Assembly: GCA_014377785.1 (NCBI GenBank)
Contig: JACMOZ010000353.1
Span: forward strand, 1-35,036
From: Aeromicrobium sp.
GTDB taxonomy: Bacteria; Actinomycetota; Actinomycetes; Propionibacteriales; Nocardioidaceae
Length of the DNA stretch: 35,036 nt
Direction of reading: 5' to 3'
The translations under genes were made by a program, and so were the position numbers. This document shows positions 33,873-35,036 of the stretch, piece after piece. The notes under the pieces were generated by a model that was not told the DNA's origin, did not search any database, and saw only the letters and a program-made list of their open reading frames with translations. How positions within the stretch are numbered: the first letter of the stretch is position 1; each line of letters begins with the position of its first letter.

Positions 33873-34649
33873 CTATTGGCCGGGCATCGAGGTATTGACG
33901 GCCTCACCGTCGACATAAACGCGTGCCGGGCTCCAGAAACAGATCGAGTCCTTCACCGGGAGTGCGTCGTTCAGCGGCTCCGGGTAGAACCACGCCACGT
34001 CCGGAGCTCCTTCGGCGCTGAGGTACGCCGCGACGCCCTTATAAGCGCACACCGTGTGCTTGTCCGACTGTTGAAGCGCATCGAGCTGGACGTCGGCACG
34101 GGGCACGTACCACCGGACGGGCAACCCCGTCTCGACCAGCATCATTGACCGGCAGGACTCGGCGATGGTGGACCCCCCAACTTCGACGCGCACATGCCGA
34201 TCACTGCGCAGAACGTCGATCCGTTTGAACGGATCGCGGGGGTGGCCCATCGCTGGTTCATCCTCTTCGAGCCAGTCGAAAGGTTCCCACCGAAGCACTA
34301 TCCGGCCTCCTAGCCCGGGCTCGTCCGGCCGGAAAGCGACTTCGCCGTACCCGTCGAGGTGCAAAGACGTGCCCGGCACCGTGTGCCACTCGTTGTGATG
34401 ATGAGGCGCCAGCACCGGCGGCAGCGAGTCGGGCACCGGCGACGGGTCGTGTTCCGTCAGATTCAGGTGCAGATCCCCCGGCGGTACCGCGTACCAAGGG
34501 ACGACGCGGCGGGGCTCGTAGACCAGTACCGCATCGCGAGTGTCCAACACCGTCTGCCCTTTGAGGAGGGCGCGAACTCGCTTCGGGGTAGCCCCGTAGC
34601 GGAGTTCAGCGAGGTCTCGAAACCATTGCTCGTTGAGGTCTATGGCCAT
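33873..34649 (-). CDS. DUF427-domain protein
   Basis: A 258-residue protein with the DUF427 fold in its C-terminal half (PFKRIDVLRSDRHVRVEVGG, STIAESCRSMMLVETGLPVR, WYVPRADVQL, DKHTVCAYKGVAAYLS) and a partial related repeat in the N-terminal half (LKGQTVLDTRDAVLVYEPRR, VVPWYAVP). Some actinobacterial members carry two such units. Biochemical function is unknown. The frame opens at a GTG at 34682; I prefer the ATG at 34649 because the first codons are not conserved-looking, but no strong ribosome site separates them. It is on the same strand as the upstream nuclease-fold gene, 114 bp away. Confidence 0.8.
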   Translation of the reverse strand: MAIDLNEQWFRDLAELRYGATPKRVRALLKGQTVLDTRDAVLVYEPRRVVPWYAVPPGDLHLNLTEHDPSPVPDSLPPVLAPHHHNEWHTVPGTSLHLDGYGEVAFRPDEPGLGGRIVLRWEPFDWLEEDEPAMGHPRDPFKRIDVLRSDRHVRVEVGGSTIAESCRSMMLVETGLPVRWYVPRADVQLDALQQSDKHTVCAYKGVAAYLSAEGAPDVAWFYPEPLNDALPVKDSICFWSPARVYVDGEAVNTSMPGQ

Positions 34650-34763
34650 GGCACCACTCTGGGCGTTGTGGGCTTTCGCCACAACCGATGGGAGGCGCGC
34701 CTACCGAACACAGCCGCGTTCAGCGTCGTACCGGCGCGAATGACCGGGCGTGATTCCAACCAT

Positions 34764-35036
34764 CTAGTCATCGGTGCTCCCGCTGGCAGCTTCGACCACG
34801 TACGCGTCGTGGTCGGAGATCCGGCTCTCGCCGACGAACGCTCGATGCCGGTGCGTGGCGCTGACGACCCAGGACGTGGGGACGGCGATGTGGTCGATGC
34901 TGAGGAGATCCTCAATCTGGTGTTGTGAGTTGGCGGTTGGCACCTGGAGCCCCAACCGCTCGACTGACTCGAGCACGGACCGCCGGCCTGCGATCGAGCC
35001 GGCCCACTCAAGACCTGACAGGGCGTGGTTCCAGTC
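34764..35036 (-). CDS. Endonuclease/exonuclease/phosphatase-family protein, C-terminal part
   Basis: The gene enters from the right edge and ends at 34764. The visible 90 residues start DWNHALSG, the metal-binding DxN motif of the DNase I/EEP fold, and include IDHIAVPTSWVV and ISDHDAYVVE with the terminal catalytic SDH. This is the C-terminal third of an EEP-fold enzyme, which cleaves phosphodiester bonds in DNA, RNA or lipids; the substrate cannot be inferred. The N-terminus lies outside the window. Confidence 0.8.
   Translation of the reverse strand, partial: DWNHALSGLEWAGSIAGRRSVLESVERLGLQVPTANSQHQIEDLLSIDHIAVPTSWVVSATHRHRAFVGESRISDHDAYVVEAASGSTDD

Overview
The window looks like a chromosomal stretch of a high-GC Gram-positive actinobacterium. 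The evidence is the strong third-position G/C bias, frequent GTG starts, a remnant of a mycothiol-dependent (Rv2466c-like) nitroreductase, a PsiE/DUF427/DUF2599/DNRLRE protein repertoire typical of Actinobacteria, and a tandem-domain CDP-glycerol glycerophosphotransferase. The genus cannot be fixed from what is visible.

Layout. (1) 1-6022, minus strand: xthA (exonuclease III), a nitronate monooxygenase-like enzyme, a large two-domain TagF-like wall/capsule polymer transferase and an OafA-like membrane acyltransferase that runs off the left edge. The first three are spaced 15-17 bp and are probably co-transcribed. (2) 6146-7771: a secreted M15-like zinc peptidase with two peptidoglycan-binding domains, convergent with an SRPBCC gene. 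(3) 7771-10322: a poorly coding junkyard. It holds an N-terminally and internally deleted nitroreductase, small orphan ORFs, a serine-recombinase scrap and two short repeat families. (4) 10323-18908: a photoprotection/light-response type cluster of SDR, SRPBCC, a conserved small protein, an FHA protein, an FAD oxidoreductase, a MerR-HTH/DICT regulator, an NAD(P)-binding protein, a CPBP membrane protease and a class I photolyase. It has divergent promoters and contains one badly frameshifted pseudogene. (5) 19097-19610: a frameshifted HTH gene. (6) 19745-25118: a catabolic operon (ThDP-dependent lyase/decarboxylase, PaaK-like CoA ligase, MFS transporter, joined by 4-bp overlaps) with a divergent GntR/FCD regulator and a perfect 14-bp palindrome between them. 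(7) 25567-29548: a tight three-gene operon of a secreted DNRLRE-domain protein, a secreted DUF2599-domain protein and a four-helix membrane protein, framed by two related transposon scraps. (8) 29549-33760: an insertion-sequence graveyard with a TniB/IstB-like ATPase tail, a truncated resolvase, a PsiE gene, an IS982 remnant, a tRNA 3'-half and an ISL3 element with a frameshifted transposase. (9) 33873-35036: a DUF427 gene and the C-terminal part of an endonuclease/exonuclease/phosphatase-fold protein.

The best candidates for new biology are the secreted DNRLRE-DUF2599-membrane protein operon, which is organised like an effector with a membrane immunity protein; the DICT-regulated photoprotection cluster, which lacks the usual B12-binding light sensor and has no carotenoid genes in view; and the lyase-ligase-transporter operon, which could degrade a 2-hydroxy acid through its CoA thioester. 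All functional calls come from reading motifs by eye; no database search was run.
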